The notes: generated from the letters alone by a model not told the origin. 40,863 nt of DNA from Enterococcus pingfangensis (GCF_005405205.1 NZ_BJDP01000014.1:1-40863), one strand, 5' to 3'. Counted from the stretch's first letter, positions 7,755 to 16,143 are shown. Translations and numbers: made by a program.

Positions 7755-8930
7755 CTACTGCTTAATTGTCTCCATCAAACCTAATTCGATTTTCCACTTC
7801 AATAAACGGGCAACTGATTGATCCAATTGCTCTTCACTGTATTCTCCATTTTGGATAGCAGTTAAAACATAGGGAATCTGCGTGCTGTAACTTGAAGATA
7901 AAATTAGATCATTTCCAGCTTTTAACGCTTGCAATCCAGCCTCTTCTTGAGAAATAAAGTTTGCCAGCCCCGCCATGTCCATATCATCTGTCATGATTAC
8001 GCCAGTAAATCCGAGCTCGTTGCGAATCACATCATGTACCGGTTTTGAGATTGAAGCGGGGAAATCCCCGTCAATGGCTTTAACAATATTATGAGAAACC
8101 ATGATGCTGTCAGCACCTGCTTTGATTCCCGCTTCAAAAGGCAAGAAATCATTTTTTCGTAATTCCTCTATTGAACGATCATCCGTCACAATTTCCACAT
8201 GAGAATCACGATTATTGCCATAACCTGGAAAATGTTTCAATGTCGAACCAAGTTTTTGTTTTTTCATTGCTTCCACGCTTAATTTGACATACTGACTAGT
8301 TCCGGCCGCGTCCATTCCAATCGTTCGATCATAGATAAATGATTGCGGGTCTGTTGATACATCCGCATCCGGAAACATTCCCAACTGAATGCCTAACTCC
8401 GAAAAAACTTGGGCTTTCCGATCAATTTCTTGAGTGATACTTTCCCAGCCGTTTTCTTTGTACAACGCTTGCGGACTTTTAAAAGCCGGCGAGACGATTT
8501 GATTTCTGCTTAAACGGCTAACGCTGCCACCTTCTTCATCTGATCCGATAAACAGCGGCGTTTTGCTGACTGACTGATAACTTGCGATGGCTTGCTTTAC
8601 TTCAGCTTGGCCTTTGCCTTCCATGTCGCGATCAAACAGCAAATAACCGCCGAGATGATACGTTTGGATATCCGCCACTTGGTTTTGCTCCGGCACACGG
8701 GCCATGAATAGTTGCCCGACTTTTTCTTCCAACGTCATTTCTTGCATTAGTTGATTAACTTCTTCAGTCACTGTCAATTCCGTTTTTGTAGATTCGGATG
8801 TTTGCGTTTCTGCTATTGAGTCCGTTGTTTTGCTCGATTTAGTCGCTGGCTTCGAACCTGAATTTCCACAAGCGGCTAAAAGTACGACCGCCGACAAAAC
8901 CATCAAACTCACCAAAATATTTTTTTTCAC
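7755..8930 (-). CDS. GH3 beta-N-acetylhexosaminidase-like lipoprotein (NagZ family)
   Basis: A 391-residue lipoprotein whose signal peptide ends in the lipobox LLAAC, with Cys21 the lipidation site. A short Ser/Thr-rich tether (~22-55) precedes a glycoside hydrolase family 3 barrel. It shows LKHFPGYGNNRDSH, containing the Asp-His dyad typical of NagZ-type enzymes, and GVIMTDDMDM with the predicted nucleophile Asp. KHFPGYG replaces the more common KHFPGHG. It probably removes terminal GlcNAc from wall fragments outside the membrane. GTG start with AAGGAG upstream. No terminator separates it from the leader-MFS unit 62 bases downstream, so both may share a transcript. Confidence 0.87.
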   Translation of the reverse strand: MKKNILVSLMVLSAVVLLAACGNSGSKPATKSSKTTDSIAETQTSESTKTELTVTEEVNQLMQEMTLEEKVGQLFMARVPEQNQVADIQTYHLGGYLLFDRDMEGKGQAEVKQAIASYQSVSKTPLFIGSDEEGGSVSRLSRNQIVSPAFKSPQALYKENGWESITQEIDRKAQVFSELGIQLGMFPDADVSTDPQSFIYDRTIGMDAAGTSQYVKLSVEAMKKQKLGSTLKHFPGYGNNRDSHVEIVTDDRSIEELRKNDFLPFEAGIKAGADSIMVSHNIVKAIDGDFPASISKPVHDVIRNELGFTGVIMTDDMDMAGLANFISQEEAGLQALKAGNDLILSSSYSTQIPYVLTAIQNGEYSEEQLDQSVARLLKWKIELGLMETIKQ

Positions 8931-9025
8931 TTTTCTTACTCCTTAGTTAAAATAATTGTTCGATTCCAGTACCTCAAATTTTCGTTCATTTAAAAGGTAC
9001 AAGCATATGAACTAGGATATGATTC

Positions 9026-9034
9026 ATTTTAGCA
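9026..9034 (-). promoter_or_regulatory. possible extended -10 promoter for the lipoprotein gene
   Basis: On the minus strand TGCTAAAAT (an extended -10) lies about 95 bases before the GTG at 8930. The -35 hexamer at 17 bases is poor (TGCGTT). Confidence 0.35.
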
Positions 9035-9071
9035 TAGCTGGCAGAAAGAACGCAGCGTTTTAAGTTTGCAA

Positions 9072-9108
9072 ATGAAAAAGTGCCAAGAAAAAGCAGGATC
9101 ACTTTTTC
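9072..9108 (-). terminator. terminator of the OmpR-like regulator
   Basis: GAAAAAGTG (9074-9082) and CACTTTTTC (9100-9108) form a 9-bp stem with a long loop. The minus-strand arm ends in T-rich sequence just after the gene that stops at 9118. Confidence 0.6.
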
Positions 9109-9117
9109 TCGACACTA

Positions 9118-9822
9118 CTATTTATTCAGAATCGCGCCTTCTTTTCGAATACGATACCCTTTGCCCCAAATCGTTTGAATAACTTCGCGATCCATTTCAA
9201 GTGTTTCCAGCTTTAATTTGATATTTTTTATCAAAGAAGACAGCTGAGCTAAACGAGACTGCGAAACATTGCCCCACAACGATAGGCACAACTCGTCACG
9301 AGAAATGATCTCGCCGCATTGATTACGCAATTTCTCCAAGACTTGCAGCTCAAGTGAAGATAGATTGACCAAGGTCAAAGCTGAAAGTCCTTGCTCTTTT
9401 TCAGCGATGGTTTCTTTTTCCGAAATAATCGGCGTAAATGTCCGAACGCGATATTGCGCAGCCACTTCTGCCAACTGCTCACGCAATGATTCGACTGAGT
9501 CGCTGTTTTGGACCGCCCCGCTCAACCCATGTTCTTTTAATGCCGCGCGTTCATTCTCAGTGATTGGATGATCCACTTCGCGTAAAATACTTTGTCCTCG
9601 ATTGCTCAGTTTAGGCAGCAGCCATTCCATCTCATAACTTGAGATTGTTTCACCAATAATAATGATTGGAAAGTGATCCACTAAATCTGTCATTCGCCCA
9701 TTCATTTGGAGCTCATCTAAAATACTGGTAGAACAAAAAACCTCATAATTTAAATATTGCAATTTATTAGTGATAATTTCTTCTGCTAAAATATTTTTGG
9801 TCAAAACTAAAACTCTGATCAT
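9118..9822 (-). CDS. OmpR-type winged-helix regulator with pseudo-receiver
   Basis: A 234-residue regulator. Residues ~1-115 have the length and hydrophobic strand pattern of a response-regulator receiver (MIRVLVLT at the start). However, the acidic pair after strand 1 is replaced (TKN), and where the phospho-accepting Asp should follow strand 3 the sequence reads IIIIGETIS. Residues ~145-228 are a Trans_reg_C winged helix (LSSLELQVLEKL, ISRDELCLSLWG, VIQTIWGKGYRI). No histidine kinase gene is adjacent, so it is probably controlled by something other than phosphorylation. The target is unknown. Its own promoter (9907-9935) and terminator make it a single-gene unit. Confidence 0.82.
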   Translation of the reverse strand: MIRVLVLTKNILAEEIITNKLQYLNYEVFCSTSILDELQMNGRMTDLVDHFPIIIIGETISSYEMEWLLPKLSNRGQSILREVDHPITENERAALKEHGLSGAVQNSDSVESLREQLAEVAAQYRVRTFTPIISEKETIAEKEQGLSALTLVNLSSLELQVLEKLRNQCGEIISRDELCLSLWGNVSQSRLAQLSSLIKNIKLKLETLEMDREVIQTIWGKGYRIRKEGAILNK

Positions 9823-9906
9823 CTAGCCACCCTCATTTTCTAATTAATAATGATTATGACTAGAATATAACTTAAATTTCAGCAAATAAAAGGTCTTTTT
9901 TTAGAT

Positions 9907-9935
9907 GATATAAAATAAAATTATGAACATTTCAA
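9907..9935 (-). promoter_or_regulatory. promoter of the OmpR-like regulator
   Basis: On the minus strand TTGAAA (9935-9930), 17 bases, then TATATC (9912-9907). It lies about 85 bases before the start codon. Confidence 0.55.
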
Positions 9936-9965
9936 ACTATCTCGTTTTTATTAATTTGAAATAAA

Positions 9966-9992
9966 GAAAAACCATGATAATAATCATGGTTT
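9966..9992 (-). terminator. terminator of niaX, overlapping its stop codon
   Basis: AAACCATGAT (9969-9978), loop AATA, ATCATGGTTT (9983-9992) is a perfect 10-bp hairpin, followed on the minus strand by a T-run. The stem takes in two bases of the niaX TAA. Confidence 0.85.
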
Positions 9993-10602
9993 AAACGATT
10001 GCTTTTTTCAATTTCTTTTCCTGTTTGATTGCTTTTTCAAAGATTGGCAAGTTGAACTGCTTGTACAACGCACCTGCCACAAAGTAAGCGATATTGAAAT
10101 CAACCAAGCTGTGGATCAATCCGCCAACTCCCATCAAGAGAAAAATCGTATACAGATAACCTTGCGAATAAAAAGTATCTGGCATATTCCCCATGAAATA
10201 AAAAGCTGAGACTACAAGCATTTCAGCAACCGCATGAATGCCGCCGATCACTAAATTGAAAACTTGGAAACGGCCATTTGCTAACGTGAATTTTCCATTT
10301 TTCAAAACGATCTCAGGATGTTTTTGCAAATATTTTGCGCCAATCACCGCAAAGATCAAATGAGAGAACGCCCGTAACGCGATAATGGGTGTCGTTGAGA
10401 TAAAAAAGCCAAACGTCGTTCCAAAAACGACCGCAATCGCAACTAACGGTGAGAAGAACATCGCAATAAATACTGGTACGTGGCTCGCTAAAGTAAATGA
10501 TGCTGGTCCGATCACAATTTTTGGCATGACCATTGGGATCAAGATCCCCAATCCAATCAATAACGCCGAGATCGTCAAATTTCTAACAGAATTATTTTTC
10601 AT
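9991..10602 (-). CDS. niaX: niacin ECF transporter S component
   Basis: A 203-residue membrane protein with about six hydrophobic segments, the size and shape of an ECF-type substrate-binding (S) component. The N-terminal run (SALLIGLGILIPMVMPKIVIG) and overall length match NiaX, which brings in niacin for NAD synthesis using the shared EcfAA'T module encoded elsewhere. The assignment is supported by two TGTCTTGACA palindromes, the core recognised by the niacin repressor NiaR, at its promoter. ATG start at 10602 with AAGGAGG 5 bases upstream. The charged C-terminus is Lys-rich. It is a single gene with its own promoter and terminator. Confidence 0.87.
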   Translation of the reverse strand: MKNNSVRNLTISALLIGLGILIPMVMPKIVIGPASFTLASHVPVFIAMFFSPLVAIAVVFGTTFGFFISTTPIIALRAFSHLIFAVIGAKYLQKHPEIVLKNGKFTLANGRFQVFNLVIGGIHAVAEMLVVSAFYFMGNMPDTFYSQGYLYTIFLLMGVGGLIHSLVDFNIAYFVAGALYKQFNLPIFEKAIKQEKKLKKAIV

Positions 10603-10618
10603 TTCATCCTCCTTGATA

Positions 10619-10628
10619 TGTCAAGACA
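10619..10628. promoter_or_regulatory. NiaR-type operator, promoter-distal copy
   Basis: TGTCAAGACA (TGTCTTGACA on the gene strand) is a palindrome with a two-base centre. It lies directly before the niaX ribosome binding site, downstream of the predicted transcription start, and is identical to the copy at 10667-10676. Confidence 0.78.
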
Positions 10629-10643
10629 CTTAATTCGTTCCTA

Positions 10644-10672
10644 AGTTTAGTTTAAAAAAGCGGATGTGTCAA
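10644..10672 (-). promoter_or_regulatory. niaX promoter
   Basis: Minus strand TTGACA (10672-10667), 17 bases, TAAACT (10649-10644). The -35 is part of the operator at 10667-10676, so a bound repressor would block RNA polymerase. Confidence 0.75.
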
Positions 10673-10676
10673 GACA
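10667..10676. promoter_or_regulatory. NiaR-type operator overlapping the niaX -35
   Basis: Second identical TGTCAAGACA palindrome, 48 bases centre to centre from the first. It contains the TTGACA of the niaX promoter. Confidence 0.8.
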
Positions 10677-10691
10677 GCTAGGAGACCGATA

Positions 10692-11648
10692 TCAATTCTT
10701 TTGTGCTTTTTCTAAAAAATCCAGCTGATCCGCCCATTTGCTCGCTGGCAATTGATGATTTTTTACGTAACGATTTTTCGAATGCTTTGCGCATTCGATC
10801 GAGCACGCACCTAAATATTTCTCTTCGTTTTCTTCAGAAACAAGAAACTGACGATTGCACTCAGGATTGCTGCAATTGATGTAGCGCTCACAAGGGCTTC
10901 CGTCAAACCACTCTTTCCCGATAACTTTTTTATCCACTTGATTGATTTCTACGCCAATCCGCTCATCAAAAACATACATCTTTCCATCCCAAAGTTCGCC
11001 GCGAGTTTCCTCATCTTTTCCATAAGCTGCGATTCCGCCATGAAGTTGGGCGACATCTTCAAAACCCTCTCGCAGCAGCCAACCAGAAAATTTTTCACAA
11101 CGAATCCCGCCGGTACAATACGTTACGATTTTTTTATCCATAAATCGTTCCTTATTCTCGCGGATCCATGCTGGCAATTCGCGAAAATTATGGATCTCAG
11201 GACGAATTGCTCCGCGAAAATGACCTAGATCATATTCATAATCATTGCGAGCATCAATCACGACAGTATCTTCGGCGAGCAAAGCCGTACGAAATGCCTG
11301 CGGTTCTAAATATTTTCCCGTCAGTTGCTGAGGATCAACGTCTTCAGTTAAATGCAATGCCACCAATTCGGTTCGTGGACGGACAAATAATTTTTTGAAC
11401 GTATGACCGTCGCTCTTATCTATTTTAAAATAAGTATTTTTAAAACGTTCATCCGACAATAACTGCTGCATATAGCGATCCGTCGCTGCTTTTGTTCCTG
11501 AAAGTGTCCCGTTAATTCCTTCTGGAGCAACTAATATGCGGCCTTTGATCCCCAAACTACGGCAAAAAGCCAAGTGCTCTTTAGCAAACATTTCCGGCTC
11601 TTCAATTTTTGTATAGTTATAATAAAGCAAAACACGATAGTCCATCAT
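10692..11648 (-). CDS. trhO: tRNA uridine-34 hydroxylase (rhodanese family)
   Basis: A 318-residue member of the YbfQ/YceA (TrhO) family, which makes 5-hydroxyuridine at wobble position 34 of certain tRNAs in the cytoplasm. An N-terminal acylphosphatase-like part (~1-95) includes [20 protein letters not shown] rhodanese domain (~125-220) has the active-site loop [14 protein letters not shown]. The C-terminal tail has four Cys ([10 protein letters not shown] and CSIECAKH) that could bind a metal. ATG at 11648 with GAGGAGG 6 bases upstream; a second ATG follows immediately. The gene ends only 15 bases before the niaX operator, with no clear terminator, so some read-through into niaX is possible. 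Confidence 0.93.
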   Translation of the reverse strand: MMDYRVLLYYNYTKIEEPEMFAKEHLAFCRSLGIKGRILVAPEGINGTLSGTKAATDRYMQQLLSDERFKNTYFKIDKSDGHTFKKLFVRPRTELVALHLTEDVDPQQLTGKYLEPQAFRTALLAEDTVVIDARNDYEYDLGHFRGAIRPEIHNFRELPAWIRENKERFMDKKIVTYCTGGIRCEKFSGWLLREGFEDVAQLHGGIAAYGKDEETRGELWDGKMYVFDERIGVEINQVDKKVIGKEWFDGSPCERYINCSNPECNRQFLVSEENEEKYLGACSIECAKHSKNRYVKNHQLPASKWADQLDFLEKAQKN

Positions 11649-11743
11649 GATTTTCCTCCTCTTTCATTCTTTTCTTACTATAGGAGATGAAAATCATTTT
11701 TTCGAACTTCGTGCTTGTGGATCTTTTTACAAAATGAGATTGC

Positions 11744-11765
11744 GACAGAAGTGGGCAGCTTCAAG
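11744..11765. repeat. dispersed intergenic repeat, copy 1
   Basis: GAAGTGGGCAGCTTC followed by AAG. The same block recurs at 23289-23303 and 25632-25646, each time a short way left of a GTGAC/GTCAC terminator. GAAGY and GCTTC can pair (U-G here, C-G in copy 2). Confidence 0.6.
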
Positions 11766-11771
11766 AAACAA

Positions 11772-11800
11772 GGGGCGTGACAAGACTTTTGTCACACCCC
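11772..11800 (-). terminator. terminator of the MetE-like gene (GTGAC/GTCAC family)
   Basis: GGGGCGTGACA (11772-11782) pairs with TGTCACACCCC (11790-11800). The one plus-strand C-A mismatch becomes a G-U pair in minus-strand RNA, matching the gene that ends at 11808. Confidence 0.8.
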
Positions 11801-11807
11801 CGCTTCG

Positions 11808-12911
11808 CTAATCGTTCCAAACTTCTTTCGCCGTTTCGATTACTAGTTTCAATTTTTTCCATTGATCTGCTTCGGTGACTTTATTTCCTTCATGAGTAGA
11901 AGAAAATCCGCATTGTGGACTTAAACAAAGCTGCTCCAAAGGAACAAACTCAGTCGCTTCTTTGATCCGGTGTTTCAAGACGGTCTTATCTTCTAATTCA
12001 GGTGACTTCGTAGTAACTAAGCCTAAAACGATTCGCTGATCATGGATATTTTTCAACGGTTCAAAGCTGCCAGAACGTTCGTCATCAAATTCTAAGAAGA
12101 AGCCGTTGAATTGGGTGATGGACAATAAACGTTCAGCGATTTTATCGTATGAACCATTGTACAGCCAATGAGATTGGAAATTTCCTTTGCAAAAATGGAA
12201 GGTTACTACTAGATCAGTAGGCTTATCAGCCAAAACGGCTTCTGTTATATCACCAAACTCTTGGATCAATTCGTCTGGATCATAGCCGTTGTTTGCGATC
12301 AATTCGCGGAATCGGTCATCAAATAGTCCGCCCCAGCTAGTATCGTCTAATTGTAAATAGCGGCAGCCGGCATCATAAAAAGCTTGAATTGCCGCTTGAT
12401 AAGTAGCGATTAAATCTTGAATAAATTCTTTTTTGTCAGCATACACAGGCTGTTCATGATATTGTTTCGACAGGATGAAAGAATCTAAAAAAATCATGTT
12501 AGGTCCAGGGATCGTTTGTTTGGCAACGGTCTCGCCCGCCTGTTCCTTTGTAAATTTAAAATGAGCTAAAAACGGATGCGCAGGATCAAATGACAGCGGA
12601 CCACTGACAAAAGTTCCCTGTGCTTCAGTGGTGATCCCGAAAGCTGTCGTCTCGAAATCATAAACAGTGATCCCATTAAGTCCCGCAATGAAATCTAGAT
12701 GCCACCAGCGCCGCCGAAACTCGCCATCCGTCACTGCCTGCAATCCGATTTCTTTTTGCTTTTGGATTACTTTGCGGATCTCTTCATCTTCAACTTTAGT
12801 TAATGCTTCTTTTGTGATCGTTCCTTGTTTGAACGCTTCACGCGCCTTTTTCAACTTCTCGGGTCTTAATAAACTGCCTACTTGATCAAAACGAAATGGA
12901 ATCTTACTCAT
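11808..12911 (-). CDS. MetE-C-like methyltransferase (YxjG/YxjH family)
   Basis: A 367-residue protein of the cobalamin-independent methionine synthase C-terminal family, like Bacillus YxjG/YxjH (roughly 375 residues). It has only the catalytic barrel and lacks the N-terminal half of full MetE. Visible family features are FDQVGSLLRP at the start, VTDGEFRRRWWHLDF, the substrate stretch YLQLDDTSWGG, HFCKGNFQSHW with a candidate zinc-ligand His and Cys, and LSPQCGFSSTHEGN with a second candidate Cys. It probably makes methionine from homocysteine; the methyl donor is uncertain. A Met-type T-box upstream places it in the methionine-starvation response. ATG at 12911, AGGGG upstream. Confidence 0.88.
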   Translation of the reverse strand: MSKIPFRFDQVGSLLRPEKLKKAREAFKQGTITKEALTKVEDEEIRKVIQKQKEIGLQAVTDGEFRRRWWHLDFIAGLNGITVYDFETTAFGITTEAQGTFVSGPLSFDPAHPFLAHFKFTKEQAGETVAKQTIPGPNMIFLDSFILSKQYHEQPVYADKKEFIQDLIATYQAAIQAFYDAGCRYLQLDDTSWGGLFDDRFRELIANNGYDPDELIQEFGDITEAVLADKPTDLVVTFHFCKGNFQSHWLYNGSYDKIAERLLSITQFNGFFLEFDDERSGSFEPLKNIHDQRIVLGLVTTKSPELEDKTVLKHRIKEATEFVPLEQLCLSPQCGFSSTHEGNKVTEADQWKKLKLVIETAKEVWND

Positions 12912-12934
12912 ACTATCTTCCCCTTTTTTAAATA

Positions 12935-13205
12935 ATAAAAAACCCTTAGACAGCTAAAAACTGTCTAAGGGTATAATAGATATACGTTACCACCTTAATC
13001 CACAGTGTTCTCACGAGCACCGCCTCGACAAGTACCCCAAACTGGGAGACTCCTGTTGTTTAACGGAACCTTTCCGTATCTTCTTAACTAGTCAGAAAAT
13101 CCACTCAAAAGCCATTTTCAAAATAATTGCGTTCCATCTCTTTTCAGCTGCCGAGACTCTCTGCTGGAAATCGTTATCTCTACTTTCTTTCTCATCGTGT
13201 TTTAA
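12935..13205 (-). promoter_or_regulatory. T-box riboswitch, methionine specifier
   Basis: A leader of about 270 bases. It has the T-box core TTAAGGTGGTAACG (12998-12985), whose TGGT would pair with an ACCA tRNA end. The Stem I specifier region contains GAAAATGGCTTTTGAG, with ATG at 13115-13113. The terminator ACCCTTAGACAG / CTGTCTAAGGGT (12942-12972) is followed by T on the minus strand. Uncharged tRNA-Met should favour the antiterminator and switch on the MetE-like gene. The specifier was chosen by eye from its position and flanks. This leader fills most of the 404-base gap 12912-13315. Confidence 0.88.
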
Positions 13206-13210
13206 TATTA

Positions 13211-13216
13211 TTATAA
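13211..13216 (-). promoter_or_regulatory. -10 of the T-box transcript
   Basis: Minus strand TATAAT, just before the 5' end of the T-box leader. The upstream TTGACA is too far away (about 28 bases), and the hexamer at 17 bases is weak. Confidence 0.5.
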
Positions 13217-13315
13217 GGTAAGAATAACTGGTCCACATTCTTTTGTCAAACCCTTTTTATCTACGAATAGTCGATGCAATAACTTAAAAACGACTGAATT
13301 TGAAAATGTACTAAA

Positions 13316-13777
13316 TTATCTTTTTAATAATTCACCGTGTGCAACCTGTTTTTTATCCAGTGTATCAAAACTTTCTCCGCCATTTGTCAGCAACGTTAAA
13401 ACAACATCGTCTTTTCCGACTGCTCGAATCTGCTCAAAATCAGCCTTAACTAATAATGTCGTTTCATCAACTATTTGCCCCACTTGAACTAAGACCTCAA
13501 AAGGACGTCCTGCTAATTCAACGGTGTCTAATCCGATATGAAGCAGCACTTCTGTACCCGATTTACTCGTTAAACCAATCGCATGCTTCGTCTGGAAAAT
13601 CGTCGTTACTACTCCTTTGATCGGTGAGTAGATCTTTGTTGAAGTTGGTTGAATCCCAAAACCTTCGCCCATCATTTTTTGAGAAAAAACAGGGTCTGAA
13701 ACAGCTGTCAATGGGACGAAAATACCATCGACAGGTGTAAAAAAAGCGGTCTTTTTTTTCTTAAATCGTTCAAACAT
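13316..13777 (-). CDS. PTS glucose-family EIIA
   Basis: A 153-residue EIIA (Crr-like) phosphocarrier. It takes phosphate from HPr and passes it to the EIIB domain of the gene just upstream. The active His lies in LLHIGLDTVEL (His80), with the second conserved His in TKHAIGL (His65). TPVDG near the N-terminus is also typical. I place the start at the ATG at 13777, because a TTG at 13792 overlaps the likely ribosome site GGAG. It is the last gene of the nanE-IICB-IIA operon, about 24 bases after IICB. No clear hairpin terminator follows in 13206-13315. Confidence 0.9.
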   Translation of the reverse strand: MFERFKKKKTAFFTPVDGIFVPLTAVSDPVFSQKMMGEGFGIQPTSTKIYSPIKGVVTTIFQTKHAIGLTSKSGTEVLLHIGLDTVELAGRPFEVLVQVGQIVDETTLLVKADFEQIRAVGKDDVVLTLLTNGGESFDTLDKKQVAHGELLKR

Positions 13778-13801
13778 TACTTTTTGCTCCAATCTTTGAT
13801 A

Positions 13802-15301
13802 TTAATCATCGCGCCCTAATAACTGATTGATCTCTTGACTGTATAAATCGGCTTTCCCGCCAAAAACGGCTTGGATCCCGCCTTGGACTTCGAAGACAGC
13901 CGTTGCACCAAGTCTTTTGAATACTGATTGTTGAACTTTCTCTCCTTGTTTTACAGCGACTCTCAAGCGTGTTGCGCAGGCCGTGACTGTTTCGATATTT
14001 TCATCGCCACCTAGTGCTTCAATGATCTGCCAAGATTCTTCCTGCAAAGTTTTTGAGCCAAAGTCAGCTGGTTCATCAGAAAATTCTTCTTCGGTCATTC
14101 CTGGAATAGCTACGCGGAATTTTTTGATACAGAAACTAAATACAAAGAAATAAATCAACGCCCAGGCAATCCCGAATGGAATGACTTTCAGCCAATTTGT
14201 TTTATCATTTCCTTGTAGAACACCAAATAATAAGAAATCGATCAAGCCGCCAGAAAATGAATTTCCGATTCGAATATTTAAAATGTCCGCAAAGTAAAAT
14301 GATAAACCATCTAAGAATGCATGAATGACATACAGCCATGGTGCAACAAATAAAAACATGTATTCAATCGGTTCAGTAATTCCAGTTAAGAAAGAAGTCA
14401 ACGCGCCGCTAAAATATAAGCCGCCGTTTTTCTTCCGATTTTCTTTTGGAATCGCACGATACATCGCATAACAAGCCGCCGGCAATCCAAACATCATCGT
14501 CGCGAAACGTCCGGCAAAAAAGCGTGTTCCATAAGTGAATAATCCCGTATGGCTAGAATCTGCCAGTTGAGCAAAAAAGATATTTTGTGCGCCAGCTATT
14601 GATTGGCCGGCAACCGTCTCTACGCCGCCTAATGAAGTGTACCAAAACATTGGGTAAATCGTGTGATGCAATCCTACCGCACCAGTCAAACGAAGCAAGA
14701 ATCCATAAAAGAATGTACCAATGCTGCCCATTTGCGCAATTTGCTGTCCTACTACAACCAGCCCATTTTGAATCGGCGGCCAAATCAGATAAAAAACACA
14801 GCCGATTGCAATCGCACTAAAAGAAGAAACGATCGGGATAAAACGCGAACCGCCAAAAAATCCTAAAAATTGCGGAAGCTCAATTTTTCGATAGCGATTA
14901 TGCAAGAATGCGACGGTCCCACCAATCACAATCGAACCAACTACCCCAGTGTCGATACTGGCATCTTTGCCTGCAAATAATTCTAATAAGCCGCTGATCG
15001 TCGCAGTATAAACTAAAAATGCTACGCCCCCGGCTAAGCCAGCTGTCCCTTTGTCGCCTTTAGCAAGACCGACTGCAATTCCGATTGCAAAGATTAGCGC
15101 CAGATTCGCAAAAACAGCATTCCCAGCAAAACTCATCACGCTGAGGATCGTTTGCAGCCACGGTTGATCTAAAAAGGGATAGGCAGCGACTGCACTTTTA
15201 TTCGTCAGCGCGCCGCCTAGTCCCAATAACAGACCGGCCGCTGGTAAGATAGCAATTGGCAGCATAAATGCCCGCCCTAACTGTGAAAATTTCTTAAACA
15301 T
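13802..15301 (-). CDS. PTS sugar permease EIICB, glucose/GlcNAc family
   Basis: A 499-residue fusion. The membrane EIIC domain (~1-395) opens with RAFMLPIAILPAAGLLLGLG and carries LTGITEPIEYMFLF, the conserved substrate-site motif. The C-terminal EIIB domain (~425-495) has its phosphorylated Cys at about residue 442 in TVTACATRLRV. It imports and phosphorylates a hexose or amino sugar. Placement 2 bases after nanE suggests the substrate is N-acetylmannosamine (or a sugar yielding ManNAc-6-P) rather than glucose; this is inference. ATG at 15301, with ribosome site inside the end of nanE. EIIA follows as a separate gene. Confidence 0.9.
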   Translation of the reverse strand: MFKKFSQLGRAFMLPIAILPAAGLLLGLGGALTNKSAVAAYPFLDQPWLQTILSVMSFAGNAVFANLALIFAIGIAVGLAKGDKGTAGLAGGVAFLVYTATISGLLELFAGKDASIDTGVVGSIVIGGTVAFLHNRYRKIELPQFLGFFGGSRFIPIVSSFSAIAIGCVFYLIWPPIQNGLVVVGQQIAQMGSIGTFFYGFLLRLTGAVGLHHTIYPMFWYTSLGGVETVAGQSIAGAQNIFFAQLADSSHTGLFTYGTRFFAGRFATMMFGLPAACYAMYRAIPKENRKKNGGLYFSGALTSFLTGITEPIEYMFLFVAPWLYVIHAFLDGLSFYFADILNIRIGNSFSGGLIDFLLFGVLQGNDKTNWLKVIPFGIAWALIYFFVFSFCIKKFRVAIPGMTEEEFSDEPADFGSKTLQEESWQIIEALGGDENIETVTACATRLRVAVKQGEKVQQSVFKRLGATAVFEVQGGIQAVFGGKADLYSQEINQLLGRDD

Positions 15302-15303
15302 TG

Positions 15304-15996
15304 TTATTCTCCTTTCTTGGTCAACGCTTGGATGAAACGTGCTGCAATTTCTTTTGGTCGAGTGATCGCGCCGCCAACAACAATTCCTGCCGCTCCCAGA
15401 TTTTGAATCTTCTTCGCTTCTTTCGGCGTATGGATCTGTCCTTCCGCAATCACTTGAATATCTGCAGCAACTAACGCTTTGACTAATTCCTCACTGGATG
15501 AAGCCGCGGCTGCTGTGTATCCTCTTAAAGTTGTTCCCACAAAATCGATCCCTGCTTGCCAAGCATTGATTCCTTCTTCATATGTCGCAATATCAGCCAT
15601 CAACAATTGATCAGGATACTTTGCTTTGATCTGTTGGATAAATTGATTGATCGATTGTCCATCTGGCCGCTTTCGCAACGTACAGTCAAGCGCAATAACT
15701 TCAACTCCTGTGGCTGCCAACGCATCGATTTCTTTCATCGTAGGTGTGATAAATACTTCTGAATCTGGATACGTCTGCTTAATGATCCCAATGATCGGCA
15801 GCTCGACTTTTTCTTTGATTTGTAAAATATCTCGCACCGTATTCGCTCGAATCCCAACTGCGCCTGCTTCTTTTGCCGCCAAGGCCATCAATGGCATGAT
15901 CCCGCCTTCTACTGTATAGAGCGGTTCCCCCGGCAAGGCTTGGCAAGAAACGATCAAGCCACCTTTGATTGCATTCAAAAACTCTTTTTTCTTCAT
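15304..15996 (-). CDS. nanE: N-acetylmannosamine-6-phosphate 2-epimerase
   Basis: A 230-residue TIM-barrel enzyme converting ManNAc-6-P to GlcNAc-6-P in the cytoplasm, the step that brings ManNAc or sialic-acid breakdown into amino-sugar metabolism. Characteristic stretches are [16 protein letters not shown], the catalytic-region [24 protein letters not shown] and [11 protein letters not shown]. It is the first gene of the operon. ATG at 15996; a GGAG lies 12 bases upstream (another is only 1 base away), so initiation may be modest. No nanA (lyase) or nanK (kinase) is present, consistent with PTS uptake already delivering the 6-phosphate. Confidence 0.95.
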   Translation of the reverse strand: MKKKEFLNAIKGGLIVSCQALPGEPLYTVEGGIMPLMALAAKEAGAVGIRANTVRDILQIKEKVELPIIGIIKQTYPDSEVFITPTMKEIDALAATGVEVIALDCTLRKRPDGQSINQFIQQIKAKYPDQLLMADIATYEEGINAWQAGIDFVGTTLRGYTAAAASSSEELVKALVAADIQVIAEGQIHTPKEAKKIQNLGAAGIVVGGAITRPKEIAARFIQALTKKGE

Positions 15997-16045
15997 ACTC
16001 CATTTTCACTCCAATTTTTAAAATATCATGGATTATTACTCCAAA

Positions 16046-16074
16046 AATATAGCATGCGCTTTCAAAAAAGTAAA
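16046..16074 (-). promoter_or_regulatory. nanE operon promoter with cre-like site
   Basis: Minus strand TTTACT (16074-16069), 17 bases, TATATT (16051-16046), with TG in the extended position. The spacer holds TGAAAGCGCATGCT (16064-16051). Its first half matches the catabolite-response element fully and its second half poorly, so CcpA control is possible. Confidence 0.55.
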
Positions 16075-16103
16075 TAGCAAATGAAAAAAAAACTTTTTTG
16101 ACG

Positions 16104-16109
16104 TATAAT
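16104..16109 (+). promoter_or_regulatory. -10 of the rpiR-type regulator
   Basis: TATAAT about 35 bases before the ATG at 16144. No good -35 is visible in the A-rich sequence upstream. Confidence 0.45.
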
Positions 16110-16143
16110 TCAAGTTGACAATGTATTCACAAAAGGAGAACAA

